In this document: one piece after another, positions 24,841 to 33,914 of the stretch
How positions within the stretch are numbered: position 1 is the first letter of the stretch
How the letters are laid out: every line of letters begins with the position of its first letter
Origin: Fimenecus sp045545735
Lineage (GTDB): Bacteria; Bacillota; Clostridia; Oscillospirales; Acutalibacteraceae
Reading direction: 5' to 3'
NCBI GenBank assembly: GCA_045545735.1
Contig: JAZQBM010000010.1
Span: forward strand, 62,001 to 126,000
Length of the DNA stretch: 64,000 nucleotides
Made by a program: the position numbers and the translations under genes
The notes under the pieces: model-generated
The model's input: only the letters and a program-made list of their open reading frames with translations
Told to the model about the DNA's origin: nothing
Database searches by the model: none

Positions 24841-26736
24841 GTGAAGTTAAAGACACGCTCTAATGTTATTCTTATAATTACAATCTTAATAACCATGCTT
24901 GCAATCGCATCCCCTTTTATTGCCGGCAACATTAACCATCACTATTCAGGTGCTCCTGACCTTATAAACGGAAAAGGCAATTTTACAAATGCAAAATCTA
25001 ATTATACCCTTTATCTGTCAGGGGAATGGGAATATTATGAAGGTGTTCATATAATCAGCAATCGCGAAAATAAAGAACCATCTATTACTGAAATCCCTGC
25101 ACCTATTGTTGAGCCGATTACATCACTTTCAAGTGCTGACGGCTTTGTTGCATCTTACAAGGTTACAGTTTCAAATTTAAAATATGAAAATGCCATTGTT
25201 TATGTGCCCCATTTTGCAGGCACATACAATGTTTTTGTAAACGGTATAATGGTTACTCAAAGTGGTACTTACATTGACCAAAGGGCTTATGCTAACCTTG
25301 ACCTTATCGCCGGACAAATAAACTTTGAACCACAAAATACATATGAAATTGTTATTGAAGTGACCTGTAACATGATGCCGTCACTTTATATGACACCCGT
25401 TATTTCTGACATTGATTATTCAACTACATTTTCAAAGGTTGCACAAACTTTCCGTTCATTTCTTACGGGAATTGTACTTTTTTGTGGACTTTTCATTTTC
25501 TCATATTCAGCAAAACGTTCATTTATTTTAAGTTCAAAATGGTTGCCGGTCCTTTGTGCCTGTGTTGCCATAAGAATGATGATTTCAACTGAAGGTTATT
25601 CTGTATTCTCATTCTTATTCCCATATCTTGACTATGAAAATATGACGCTGATTATATGCGTTTCAACGTTCATTATTAAACTTGTGGCACTACTTTTCTA
25701 TTCTGAAACACTTGACCTTAAAATCAGTAAAAAGGTTATTGCAGCATTCTGCTTTGTATTCTTGTCACTTTCCCTTGTTGCTGGAGTACTTCCGTATATT
25801 ATTTTCAGTCCGTATTATTACATTATTATTCAAGCCGCTACAATTCCGCTTGACATTATCATTCTCAGCAATATCTGTAACTGCGTTGTGCGAAAAGTCC
25901 CGTATGCAAAACTTTATCTTACGGGCTACATAACACTTTCAGTCGGTATTCTTGTTGACTGTTTCTACACAAATGGTCTGATTAACTTTATGTCCAGCCA
26001 ATTTATGCCGATTTGCTTTACAATATTTATTATTACCTTTGTTGTAATTTATTTTGAAAAGATTTCAAGAATTTTCAATACCGCACTTAAAACTGCAGAA
26101 ATTGAAAAAGAACTTGAAATCGCAAACACTTCTTTAATGATTTCGCAAATTCAGCCACATTTCCTTTACAACGCACTTAACACAATTAAGTATCTTATTA
26201 AGCGTGACCCGAAAGCCGCCGAGAAAGCAGTTATTTCATTCTCACGTTACTTGCGAGGAAATATGGATTCAATTACGCAAAAAGCACCTATTCCTTTTGC
26301 TGACGAATTAGAGCACACAAAACACTATTGTGATATTGAATTGTTGCGTTTTGGTGATAAGTTAAATATTATTTATGACACACCCGTTACCGAGTTTTCA
26401 TTGCCAGCTCTTTCAGTTCAGCCAATTGTTGAAAACGCTATAAAGCACGGCGTTACAAAGAAAACTGACGGCGGAACAGTAACGGTAACAACAGGCGAAA
26501 ATGAAAAATATTATATAATCACAGTTAAGGATGACGGCGTTGGTTTTGACGTGCAAAATCCTGACCTTAAACCAAGTGAAACCCACGCACATATCGGCAT
26601 TAATAATGTCCGTGAGCGACTTGAAAATATGGTAAACGCGAAGTTTATTATAGAAAGTCAGATAGGCGTTGGCACTTGCGTAACAATAAAAATACCGAAA
26701 AAGGAGATGAATACAGATGAAAATAATAATAGTTGA
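24841..26736 (+). CDS. Sensor histidine kinase (7TM-type, LytS-like catalytic core)
   Basis: 631 residues. A signal-anchor helix (about 12-30) is followed by an extracytoplasmic domain to about residue 200 resembling the galactose-binding-like 7TMR-DISM sensor. Then come about seven helices (205-400), a coiled region, the HisKA_7TM-type box QIQPHFLYNALNT with phospho-accepting His440, and an HATPase with N box PIVENAIKHG and DDGVGF. The start is GTG with GGAGGGG upstream. It overlaps the response regulator gene by 20 bases, so the pair is coupled. The ligand is unknown; carbohydrates or peptides are guesses. Confidence 0.9.
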   Translation: MKLKTRSNVILIITILITMLAIASPFIAGNINHHYSGAPDLINGKGNFTNAKSNYTLYLSGEWEYYEGVHIISNRENKEPSITEIPAPIVEPITSLSSADGFVASYKVTVSNLKYENAIVYVPHFAGTYNVFVNGIMVTQSGTYIDQRAYANLDLIAGQINFEPQNTYEIVIEVTCNMMPSLYMTPVISDIDYSTTFSKVAQTFRSFLTGIVLFCGLFIFSYSAKRSFILSSKWLPVLCACVAIRMMISTEGYSVFSFLFPYLDYENMTLIICVSTFIIKLVALLFYSETLDLKISKKVIAAFCFVFLSLSLVAGVLPYIIFSPYYYIIIQAATIPLDIIILSNICNCVVRKVPYAKLYLTGYITLSVGILVDCFYTNGLINFMSSQFMPICFTIFIITFVVIYFEKISRIFNTALKTAEIEKELEIANTSLMISQIQPHFLYNALNTIKYLIKRDPKAAEKAVISFSRYLRGNMDSITQKAPIPFADELEHTKHYCDIELLRFGDKLNIIYDTPVTEFSLPALSVQPIVENAIKHGVTKKTDGGTVTVTTGENEKYYIITVKDDGVGFDVQNPDLKPSETHAHIGINNVRERLENMVNAKFIIESQIGVGTCVTIKIPKKEMNTDENNNS

Positions 26737-27532
26737 TGACGAAAGAATTGCGTCAGAAGAACTTTATGACATCTGTCTTTCTCACCCAAGTATAGAAGAG
26801 GCTAACGTATTCAATAACCCTGCTGATGCTCTTGACTTTATTGCGAAAAATCAAGATGTTGACATTGCTTTTCTTGATATCGAAATGCCCGTTATGACGG
26901 GTCTTGAACTTGCAAAGAAAATCAATTCAATTAACGGTTCAACTAAAATTATTTTTGTTACAGGATTTAAAGAATATGCCTATGACGCATATCGCGTGAA
27001 TGCAATTGGTTATATTTTAAAGCCATATGATGATGAAACAGTATTTCAAGAGATTGAAAAAGCTGATGCAATTAAGAGCGTAACCACTTCAACTGAAATT
27101 CTAATTAAAACATTTGGCTATTTCGATATTTTCGTAAATAAAAAACCCGTGTACTTTTCAAGTGCAAAAGCAAAAGAATTTATGGCACTACTTGTTGACC
27201 GTCAAGGCAGTTCAGTAAGCACTGAACAAGCTGTTTCTATTCTTTGGCCTGACAGAAATTACGACGAAAGCGTGCAATCATTGTTCCGTAAAGTATTGAG
27301 AAGTTTGCGAAACTCGTTGTCAGATGCTGGTATTCTTAATATCTTAATTGACGGACGAAATCAGCGTAGTATTGACATAACAAAATTCAAATGCGATTAC
27401 TATCAATTCATAGAAAACCCACACGAAAATCTTGATACTTTCCGTGGTGAATATATGGTAGGTTACGCCTTTGCAAAACCAACGGAACAGAAAATCAAAA
27501 ATAAGTTCTATGAAATTAAAGGCGTAAATTGA
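26717..27532 (+). CDS. Response regulator with SARP/BTAD-like winged-helix output
   Basis: 271 residues. The receiver domain has Asp7-Asp8, phosphoacceptor Asp54 (AFLDIEMP) and Lys102 (ILKPYDD). The linker leads to an output domain (about 115-235) with IKTFGYFDIFVNKKPVYFSSAKAKEF-type features of the OmpR-like winged helix of SARP proteins, with a truncated trailing BTAD-like region. This architecture resembles Clostridial regulators paired with 7TM kinases. The target genes are unknown. It is followed by a terminator. Confidence 0.88.
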   Translation: MKIIIVDDERIASEELYDICLSHPSIEEANVFNNPADALDFIAKNQDVDIAFLDIEMPVMTGLELAKKINSINGSTKIIFVTGFKEYAYDAYRVNAIGYILKPYDDETVFQEIEKADAIKSVTTSTEILIKTFGYFDIFVNKKPVYFSSAKAKEFMALLVDRQGSSVSTEQAVSILWPDRNYDESVQSLFRKVLRSLRNSLSDAGILNILIDGRNQRSIDITKFKCDYYQFIENPHENLDTFRGEYMVGYAFAKPTEQKIKNKFYEIKGVN

Positions 27533-27566
27533 GTGCATAATGCAAAGTGCAAAATGATATGACAAA

Positions 27567-27590
27567 CCCCATTCTCAAATGAGAATGGGG
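27567..27590. terminator. Terminator of the two-component operon
   Basis: CCCCATTCTC-AAAT-GAGAATGGGG, followed on the plus strand by TTTTATTTAT. It also lies beyond the convergent fhs gene and could work in both directions. Confidence 0.85.
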
Positions 27591-27611
27591 TTTTATTTAT
27601 TGAATTGTATT

Positions 27612-29282
27612 TTAGAACAAACCATCAATCTTTCCGTCTGCATCAACGTCTATCTTGTATGCTGCTGGTACTTTTGGAAGTCCCGGCATTGTCATAATGT
27701 CACCTGTAAGACAAACGATAAAGCCTGCACCTGCACTGAGTTTTACTTCACGAACAGTCATTGTAAAGTTTTCAGGTTTACCAAGTTTTGTTGGGTCATC
27801 TGAAAGTGAATACTGAGTTTTTGCAACACAGATTGGGAGTTTGTCTTTACCAAGATTTTCAATATCTTTAATTGCTTTTTCTGCGGCTGCTGAGAAGATT
27901 ACACCGTCTGCACGGTAAATCTCTTTTGCGATTGTGTTAAGTTTTTCTTTGATTGAAAGTTTTTCGTCATAAAGTGGTGCGAAATCTGCTTTGCCTTCGT
28001 CGATAACTGCACAAACTTTTTCTGCCAAGTCCATACCGCCTTCGCCACCTTTAGCGAATACTTCAGCCAATGAAACAGGCACTTTCATTTCTTCACAGAA
28101 TTCTTTAATGTATGCGATTTCCATCTCTGTATCTGTGTGGAATTTATTAATTGCAACAACAACAGGTACATTGTATTTTCTCATATTTTCAATATGAGTT
28201 TTAAGGTTTACTATACCTTTTTTGAGTGCTTCAACATTTTCTTCCTGTAAATCTGCACGAGCCACGCCACCATTATATTTAAGAGCACGGATTGTAGCAA
28301 CAACTACGATACATTCAGGTTTAAGACCTGCATAACGGCACTTGATGTCAAGGAACTTTTCAGCACCAAGGTCTGCACCGAAACCTGCCTCTGTAATACA
28401 GTAATCAGCAAGTTTAAGAGCAAGTTTTGTAGCAGTAACTGAGTTACAGCCGTGAGCAATATTTGCGAATGGTCCACCGTGCATAATTGCAGGTGTATTT
28501 TCAAGTGTCTGCACAAGGTTGGGTTTGATTGCATCTTTAAGAAGTGCTGCCATTGAACCAACTGCATTAAGGTCACGAGCATAAACAGGTTCATTATCAA
28601 GAGTATAAGCCACAAGTATGTTGCCAAGTCTTGTTTTAAGGTCTTCAATATCAGTTGCAAGGCAAAGAATAGCCATAATTTCACTTGCAACTGTAATCAT
28701 AAATCCGTCTTCGCGAGGAACACCGTTTACCTTACCGCCAAGACCAACGATTACATTACGAAGTGCACGGTCATTCATATCAAGACAACGCTTAAAGAGA
28801 ATTCTTCTCTGGTCAATTCTCAAGTCATTACCCTGTTGCATATGGTTATCAATAATAGCACAAAGAAGGTTATTTGCAGCAGTAATAGCGTGCATATCAC
28901 CTGTAAAATGCAAGTTGATGTCTTCCATAGGAATAACTTGTGAATATCCGCCACCTGCGGCACCACCTTTAACACCGAAAACAGGTCCCATTGATGGCTC
29001 GCGAAGTGCGATACAAGCATTTTTGCCGATTTTGTTCATTGCCTGACCAAGACCAACTGTAATAGTTGTTTTACCCTCACCTGCTGGTGTTGGATTGATA
29101 GCAGTAACAAGAATGAGCTTTCCGTTTTCTCTGTCTGCATATTTTTTGTTAAGAGAAAGTGGAAGTTTTGCCTTGTACTTGCCATACATTTCAAGGTCAT
29201 CTGCGTCAATGTTAAGTTTTTTTGCAATTTCTGTGATTGGTAAACAAGGTGTTTGTTGTGCGATTTGAATGTCTGTAAGCAT
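27612..29282 (-). CDS. fhs: Formate-tetrahydrofolate ligase
   Basis: 556 residues. It makes 10-formyl-THF from formate, THF and ATP. The P-loop TPAGEGKTT is at about residues 65-73, and PSMGPVFGVKGGAAGGGYSQ is the conserved central segment. It is the last gene of the pflB-pflA-fhs unit, so formate released by PFL can be captured for purine and one-carbon metabolism. The upstream ZTP riboswitch fits this role exactly. Confidence 0.97.
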   Translation of the reverse strand: MLTDIQIAQQTPCLPITEIAKKLNIDADDLEMYGKYKAKLPLSLNKKYADRENGKLILVTAINPTPAGEGKTTITVGLGQAMNKIGKNACIALREPSMGPVFGVKGGAAGGGYSQVIPMEDINLHFTGDMHAITAANNLLCAIIDNHMQQGNDLRIDQRRILFKRCLDMNDRALRNVIVGLGGKVNGVPREDGFMITVASEIMAILCLATDIEDLKTRLGNILVAYTLDNEPVYARDLNAVGSMAALLKDAIKPNLVQTLENTPAIMHGGPFANIAHGCNSVTATKLALKLADYCITEAGFGADLGAEKFLDIKCRYAGLKPECIVVVATIRALKYNGGVARADLQEENVEALKKGIVNLKTHIENMRKYNVPVVVAINKFHTDTEMEIAYIKEFCEEMKVPVSLAEVFAKGGEGGMDLAEKVCAVIDEGKADFAPLYDEKLSIKEKLNTIAKEIYRADGVIFSAAAEKAIKDIENLGKDKLPICVAKTQYSLSDDPTKLGKPENFTMTVREVKLSAGAGFIVCLTGDIMTMPGLPKVPAAYKIDVDADGKIDGLF

Positions 29283-29301
29283 AATAATTTTCCTCCTGAA
29301 T

Positions 29302-30009
29302 TTATTTCAGTAATTTGTTTAACTTATTCATTGTTTCCTTTGTTGGTGTATCCATATTTCCGAAAGGAAACTCTATTTTCATACTGTCATATTTTGTCTG
29401 ACAGATTTTTTTGAATGGTAAAAGTTCAACTTTATCAATACAAGAATATTCTTTAACAATTTCATTGATTTTTTCAATGTTTTCTGCACTGTCATTGATA
29501 GTTGGAATAATAACTTGTCTTATTGTCGTTGAAATTTTGTTTTTATTTAGATGTTTTAAAAACTCCAATGGTTTTTCTAAACTACAACCAACATTTTCAA
29601 GATAATCTGCATCATTTGTATATTTAATGTCAAGCAACACTCGGTCGGTTTCGGTTAAGAGTTTCTTTATTTTTTGATTAAAAAGACTGCCCGATGTATC
29701 AAGACAAGTGTTTATACCGTTTTCGTGGCAAAGTTTGAATACTTCGTAGCAGAAATCCGCCTGCAAAAGTGGTTCACCACCAGAAAGAGTAATTCCACCT
29801 TTTTCGCCGAAATACTCTTTATATTTTATTGCCTTTTCTACAATTTCTTCTGCTGTGAATTGCTTTTCGCCTTGTTTTTCCCAAGTGTCAGGATTATGAC
29901 AACATTTACAGCGAAGATTGCACCCTTGAAGAAACACTACAAAGCGTAATCCTGGGCCATCAACTGTACCGAGGGACTGTATTGAGTGGACTTGTCCTAA
30001 TATACTCAT
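29302..30009 (-). CDS. pflA: Pyruvate formate-lyase activating enzyme
   Basis: 235-residue radical SAM enzyme that creates the glycyl radical on PflB. The [4Fe-4S]/SAM motif is C-x3-C-x2-C in GCNLRCKCCHNPDTW, and LSGGEPLL is the SAM-binding GGE motif. The gene follows pflB by two bases and precedes fhs, all on one strand. Confidence 0.95.
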   Translation of the reverse strand: MSILGQVHSIQSLGTVDGPGLRFVVFLQGCNLRCKCCHNPDTWEKQGEKQFTAEEIVEKAIKYKEYFGEKGGITLSGGEPLLQADFCYEVFKLCHENGINTCLDTSGSLFNQKIKKLLTETDRVLLDIKYTNDADYLENVGCSLEKPLEFLKHLNKNKISTTIRQVIIPTINDSAENIEKINEIVKEYSCIDKVELLPFKKICQTKYDSMKIEFPFGNMDTPTKETMNKLNKLLK

Positions 30010-30011
30010 AA

Positions 30012-32243
30012 TTACATTGCCTCGTGGAATGTACGGCTGATTACTTCTCTTTGTTGTGCTTTTGAAAGTTTGTTGAAGTTTACCGCATAACCTGATACGC
30101 GAATTGTAAGGTTAGGGTACTTTTCGGGATTTTCATAAGCATCCATAAGAGTTTCACGGTTTAGCACATTTACATTGATATGGTGTGCTTTTTTTGCGAA
30201 ATATCCGTCAAGAATTGCAACAAGATTTGTTACTCTTTCATCTTCATCACGTCCGAGTGCTTCAGGTGTGATTGAGAATGTATTTGAAATACCGTCACGG
30301 CAATCATCATAACTGATTTTTGCAACAGAGTTAAGAGAAGCGAGAGCACCGTTTTCTTCACGGTTATGCATTGGGTTAGCACCGGGGGCAAAAGGTTCAG
30401 CATTCTTTCTGCCGTCAGGTGTAGCACCCGTATTTTTACCGTACATAACGTTTGATGTAATTGTAAGCACTGAAAGTGTATGAATTGCATCTCTGTAAGT
30501 TGGTGTCTGACGAAGTGCAGTAATAACGCGGTGTGTCATATCTTTTGCAATAAGGTCAACGCGGTCATCATCATTACCGAATTTAGGGAAATCACCAACA
30601 GTTTTGAAGTCTGTGATAAATCCTTCTTCATCCTTAATCGGTTTAACATTTGCAAACTTAATAGCACTTAATGAGTCAGCAACTACTGAAAGTCCTGCAA
30701 TTCCAAATGCCATAAAACGCTCAACATCAGTATCGTGAAGTGCCATCTGAATTTTTTCGTATGCGTATTTATCGTGCATATGGTGGATTACGTTCATTGT
30801 ATTTACATACAAGTGACTGAGCCATTCAATGTAAATTTGAAGACGTTCCATAACGCTATCAAAATCAAGAGTTTCGTCCTCAAGCACAGGCATTTGCGGG
30901 CCGATATGCATTTTACTTGTTGTATCATAACCGCCGTTGATTGCAATAAGCAACAATTTTGCAAGATTACAACGAGCACCGAAGAACTGCATCTGCTTGC
31001 CTACTTTCATTGCAGAAACGCAACAAGCAATAGCGTAATCGTCACCATAAATTGGACGCATTACATCATCATTTTCATATTGGATTGAGTCAGTATCAGC
31101 TGAAACCTTCGCACAGAATTTTTTGAAGTTTTCAGGAAGTGCAGTTGACCACAAAATTGTAAGGTTTGGTTCAGGTGATGAACCAAGAGTATAAAGAGTG
31201 TTAAGCATACGGAAACTGTTTTTTGTAACAAGAGTTCTGCCGTCTTCTCCCATACCCCCGACTGCCTCAGTAATCCACATTGGGTCGCCACCGAAAAGCT
31301 CGTTGTATTCAGGTGTACGAAGGTGTCTTGCAATACGGAGTTTCATAACAAAATCGTCCATAAGTTCCTGTGCACCTGATTCTGTAAGAATACCTCTTGC
31401 AAGGTCACGCTCAATATAAATATCAAAGAATGTGCTTACTCTGCCTAATGACATAGCAGCACCATTCTGTTCTTTAATTGCAGCAAGATAAGCAAAATAT
31501 GTCCATTGAATTGCTTCACGTGCGTTGCTTGCAGGCTGACTGATGTCATAGCCATACATAGCAGCCATCTCTTTAAGATAACCTAAGAATGTGATTTGCT
31601 GATAAAGTTCTTCAAATAAGCGGATATCCTGTGTTTTGTAGTCCCCTGTTGCACGTGCTACTTTATCTTTTTTCTTTTCCTCAATAAGTCTGTCAACACC
31701 ATAAAGTGCTACACGACGATAGTCACCAATAATTCTGCCACGACCATAAGCATCGGGAAGTCCCGTAATTACGTGACATCTTCTTGCCTGACGCATTTCG
31801 TCAGTATATGCACGGAAAACACCATCATTATGAGTTGTTCTGAATTTAAATTCTTCTTCAACTTTATCACTTAACTTGTAACCATATGCCTCACAAGCCT
31901 GACGTACCATTCTCATACCGCCGAATGGATTTACACCACGCTTTAATGGTCGATTTGTCTGCATACCTACAATGAGTTCGTTTTCTTTGTCAATATACCC
32001 CGGTGCATAACTTGTAAGTGAAGATACTGTTGTTGTATCAATATCAAGCACACCGCCATACTGACGTTCAAGAGCAAAAAGTGAGTTGAGTTTTTTCATC
32101 ATCGAATTTGTACGGTCAGTAGCACCTGCAAGAAATTCGCTGTCACCTGTATATTCTTTATAATTCAACTGAATGAAATCACGAACATTGATTTCATTCT
32201 GCCATACACCTTTTTTAAATCCGTTCCAATTATTGTGTTCCAT
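30012..32243 (-). CDS. pflB: Formate C-acetyltransferase (pyruvate formate-lyase)
   Basis: 743 residues. It splits pyruvate with CoA into acetyl-CoA and formate without oxygen. The catalytic cysteine pair is Cys407-Cys408 (AIACCVSAM), and the glycyl radical is Gly718 in RVSGYAVNF. The start at 32243 has a perfect AGGAGG site; extension to 32300 would run into the riboswitch terminator and is not real. It is the first gene of the pflB-pflA-fhs operon. Oxygen would cleave the protein at Gly718, so the host is expected to be anaerobic. Confidence 0.97.
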   Translation of the reverse strand: MEHNNWNGFKKGVWQNEINVRDFIQLNYKEYTGDSEFLAGATDRTNSMMKKLNSLFALERQYGGVLDIDTTTVSSLTSYAPGYIDKENELIVGMQTNRPLKRGVNPFGGMRMVRQACEAYGYKLSDKVEEEFKFRTTHNDGVFRAYTDEMRQARRCHVITGLPDAYGRGRIIGDYRRVALYGVDRLIEEKKKDKVARATGDYKTQDIRLFEELYQQITFLGYLKEMAAMYGYDISQPASNAREAIQWTYFAYLAAIKEQNGAAMSLGRVSTFFDIYIERDLARGILTESGAQELMDDFVMKLRIARHLRTPEYNELFGGDPMWITEAVGGMGEDGRTLVTKNSFRMLNTLYTLGSSPEPNLTILWSTALPENFKKFCAKVSADTDSIQYENDDVMRPIYGDDYAIACCVSAMKVGKQMQFFGARCNLAKLLLIAINGGYDTTSKMHIGPQMPVLEDETLDFDSVMERLQIYIEWLSHLYVNTMNVIHHMHDKYAYEKIQMALHDTDVERFMAFGIAGLSVVADSLSAIKFANVKPIKDEEGFITDFKTVGDFPKFGNDDDRVDLIAKDMTHRVITALRQTPTYRDAIHTLSVLTITSNVMYGKNTGATPDGRKNAEPFAPGANPMHNREENGALASLNSVAKISYDDCRDGISNTFSITPEALGRDEDERVTNLVAILDGYFAKKAHHINVNVLNRETLMDAYENPEKYPNLTIRVSGYAVNFNKLSKAQQREVISRTFHEAM

Positions 32244-32279
32244 AGTTTTCCTCCTGTAAAATATCAGAAAAACAAAACT

Positions 32280-32313
32280 GGGCAATCCAACTTTTTTCAA
32301 AATTGAATTGCCC
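32280..32313 (-). terminator. Riboswitch-controlled intrinsic terminator in the pflB leader
   Basis: Minus strand GGGCAATTCAA pairs with TTGGATTGCCC (one G-T pair), followed by AGTTTTGTTTTT. The first four bases of the stem (GGGC) are also the 3' end of the riboswitch pseudoknot, so ligand binding and termination are mutually exclusive. Confidence 0.8.
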
Positions 32314-32381
32314 AGACGGTCGGCTTAATGTAGTTTGCGTTCCCTTGTGGTAATCCACAAAATCCGTCAGTTACGCAAACC
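32309..32381 (-). ncRNA. ZTP (pfl motif) riboswitch
   Basis: The minus-strand leader folds as the ZTP/ZMP aptamer. P1 GTTTGCGT (32380-32373) pairs with ACGCAAAC (32340-32333). Inside lie CTGACGG and the hairpin TTGTGG-ATTA-CCACAA. After a short linker comes the conserved GCCGACCGTCTGGGCA, whose CCGTC pairs with GACGG as the pseudoknot. ZTP signals 10-formyl-THF shortage; binding should break the terminator at 32280-32313 and switch on pflB-pflA-fhs. The transcription start is about 13 bases before P1. Confidence 0.88.
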
Positions 32382-32400
32382 AACTATATGTTGTGATTTA

Positions 32401-32429
32401 ATTATACCTTTAACACAATATTTTGTCAA
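32401..32429 (-). promoter_or_regulatory. Promoter of the pflB-pflA-fhs operon
   Basis: Minus strand -35 TTGACA (32429-32424), 17-bp spacer, -10 TATAAT (32406-32401): both consensus hexamers. It starts 7 bases beyond the stop of the GH43 gene. Confidence 0.8.
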
Positions 32430-32435
32430 GTAAAA

Positions 32436-33407
32436 TTACTTGAGTTTTGGCACTCCATTTTTGTCAAATGTTACAAATTTTATACGAGCGTGACGACAAG
32501 GGTCATAAAGTGGCTCGTCACAATATGTACCGCATTTTTTCTCAAAATGAGATGAAGGACGAGCATGATAAACGATTAACTGATTACCGTTTTCGTCAAC
32601 TACAAAACTATTGTGTCCCGGACCCGCTTCACCGATTAAATCTTCAGTTTGCAAGACGGGATTTGGAGATTTAGTCCAACTATCAACGTTCATTAAATCG
32701 GCATTTTTATCAGCATAAAGCATACCCATACAATACTCTGCACCTGTGCCCGAGGCAGAGAAAAATACATAAACTTTATCTTGAGTTTTAAGTACGGCAG
32801 GGCCCTCATTTACGCGGTGTCGCACCCTTTCCCAATCGTATTCAGGTTTTGTAAGTAAAATGGGCTTTGAAATAAGTTTCCAAGGCTCATTAGGGTTGAT
32901 TTCTGCCATAAAAAGTGAGGAGTCCCCAAGTTTTTCAGCCCAGATAAGATAGTGCTTATCATTATTTTCAAAGTAAGTCATATCAAGCGAAAACTCAGTA
33001 AATGAACGGTCATCACCCTCGCTTGCCTGCATTTTACCCATTTCAAGCCAATCGTCATTTATGGGGTCTTGCCCTTTACACATAAGCACAAACGGGCGAA
33101 TATTCCACACATTTTCTTTCTCGCCTGCCGCAAAGAAAACATACCATTTTCCACCTATATAATGGATTTCAGGTGCCCATATGTGTTTTGACATCACACC
33201 TTTATTATGGGCTTTCCAAATTGTAGTTTCTTCAGCAGTAGCAAGACCGATTACAGTGTCACTTTTGCGTAAAATTATTCGGTCATAACCTGCATCAACA
33301 TTATAAAATGCGGGGTAAGATGCTGTAAAATAATAGTAACCGTCAGGACCTTTTGTAACATAAGGGTCAGCACGTTCGGAAATAAAAGGATTGGGATAAG
33401 AATTCAT
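32436..33407 (-). CDS. Family 43 glycoside hydrolase
   Basis: 323-residue five-bladed beta-propeller enzyme. The catalytic base is Asp14 in ERADPYV, HIWAPEIHY is the usual blade-2 motif, and the acid Glu lies in NEGPAVL. GH43 enzymes remove arabinose or xylose units from plant polysaccharides. There is no signal peptide, so it acts in the cytosol on imported oligosaccharides. The ATG at 33407 has GGTGAT upstream. No sugar transporter or other hydrolase is adjacent, so the substrate cannot be narrowed. Confidence 0.88.
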   Translation of the reverse strand: MNSYPNPFISERADPYVTKGPDGYYYFTASYPAFYNVDAGYDRIILRKSDTVIGLATAEETTIWKAHNKGVMSKHIWAPEIHYIGGKWYVFFAAGEKENVWNIRPFVLMCKGQDPINDDWLEMGKMQASEGDDRSFTEFSLDMTYFENNDKHYLIWAEKLGDSSLFMAEINPNEPWKLISKPILLTKPEYDWERVRHRVNEGPAVLKTQDKVYVFFSASGTGAEYCMGMLYADKNADLMNVDSWTKSPNPVLQTEDLIGEAGPGHNSFVVDENGNQLIVYHARPSSHFEKKCGTYCDEPLYDPCRHARIKFVTFDKNGVPKLK

Positions 33408-33562
33408 AAGTATCACCTAACATTATGTTAGCATAAACAGATATAATATGCAAACAAAAAAACAAAAGACAAGTCAATGACTTATCTTTTTTATGAAAGG
33501 ATTGTATAAATTCGAAATAGTTTAAATTTTGAACTATGTGTTCGAACCACTACACACTATAT

Positions 33563-33731
33563 CACGGCGAAGCCGTGTATATCATCATTGCGAATTTTAT
33601 ACACGCTACGCGTGATATATACAGTCCTAACGGACTGATGAGATACAACAATGGCTCTTCCATTGTTGGTGATATACCATTGCTTTCGCAATGGATAAAA
33701 AAATCGACTTGTTTTCACAAGTCGATTTTTT
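33563..33731. repeat. Array of six short hairpins, part of a run of about nine to 33906
   Basis: Consecutive stem-loops: CACGGC-GAA-GCCGTG (33563-33577), CACGC-TAC-GCGTG (33602-33614), CAGTCC-TAAC-GGACTG (33622-33637), a 9-bp stem at 33646-33668, CCATTGC-TTTC-GCAATGG (33677-33694), and a 15-bp stem with A/T flanks at 33698-33731. Spacers repeatedly contain ATATAC or GATATA. Further hairpins are at 33763-33791, 33802-33824 and 33881-33906. No protein is encoded; reading frames here are by-products of the repeats. Confidence 0.75.
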
Positions 33732-33753
33732 GGCTGGGGAATAGGGATTCGAA
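33731..33753 (-). pseudogene. Duplicated 3' end of tRNA-Gln
   Basis: 23 bp identical to 33915-33937, covering the encoded CCA end, the 3' acceptor strand and part of the T-arm of tRNA-Gln. The rest of the tRNA is absent; unrelated sequence follows. It resembles the partial tRNA copy left at one end of an integrated element. Confidence 0.7.
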
Positions 33754-33825
33754 TTATAGACTCACAATGCGAATGAGGTATTCGCATTGTGCTCTTCGCT
33801 AAAAACGATATACTATATCGTTTTC

Positions 33826-33868
33826 TTAACGCTCAGACCCTCACGGGTTCGAATCCTACTACTCATCA
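33826..33868 (+). other. tRNA-like fragment
   Basis: The stretch contains GGGTTCGAATCC, the typical T-loop of a tRNA, and ends in ACTCATCA, but the T-stem pairs poorly and no anticodon arm is found. It may be a relic of a second tRNA trapped between hairpins. Low certainty. Confidence 0.3.
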
Positions 33869-33880
33869 AAACATAAAAAT

Positions 33881-33906
33881 AAAACCATCGCTTTTGCGAT
33901 GGTTTT
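33881..33906. terminator. Hairpin 3' of tRNA-Gln, probable terminator
   Basis: AAAACCATCGC-TTTT-GCGATGGTTTT, 11-bp stem with A/T flanks. On the minus strand it lies 8 bases after the tRNA CCA end, so it can terminate the tRNA transcript. Confidence 0.7.
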
Positions 33907-33914
33907 GTTTTTCA

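Noticed and set aside
32244..32300. N-terminal extension of PflB by 19 residues
   Set aside because: It would be encoded by the riboswitch terminator; the ATG at 32243 has a perfect ribosome binding site.
33563..33906. CRISPR-like array
   Set aside because: Stem sequences differ from unit to unit, there is no constant repeat of 25-40 bp with regular spacers, and no cas genes are nearby.
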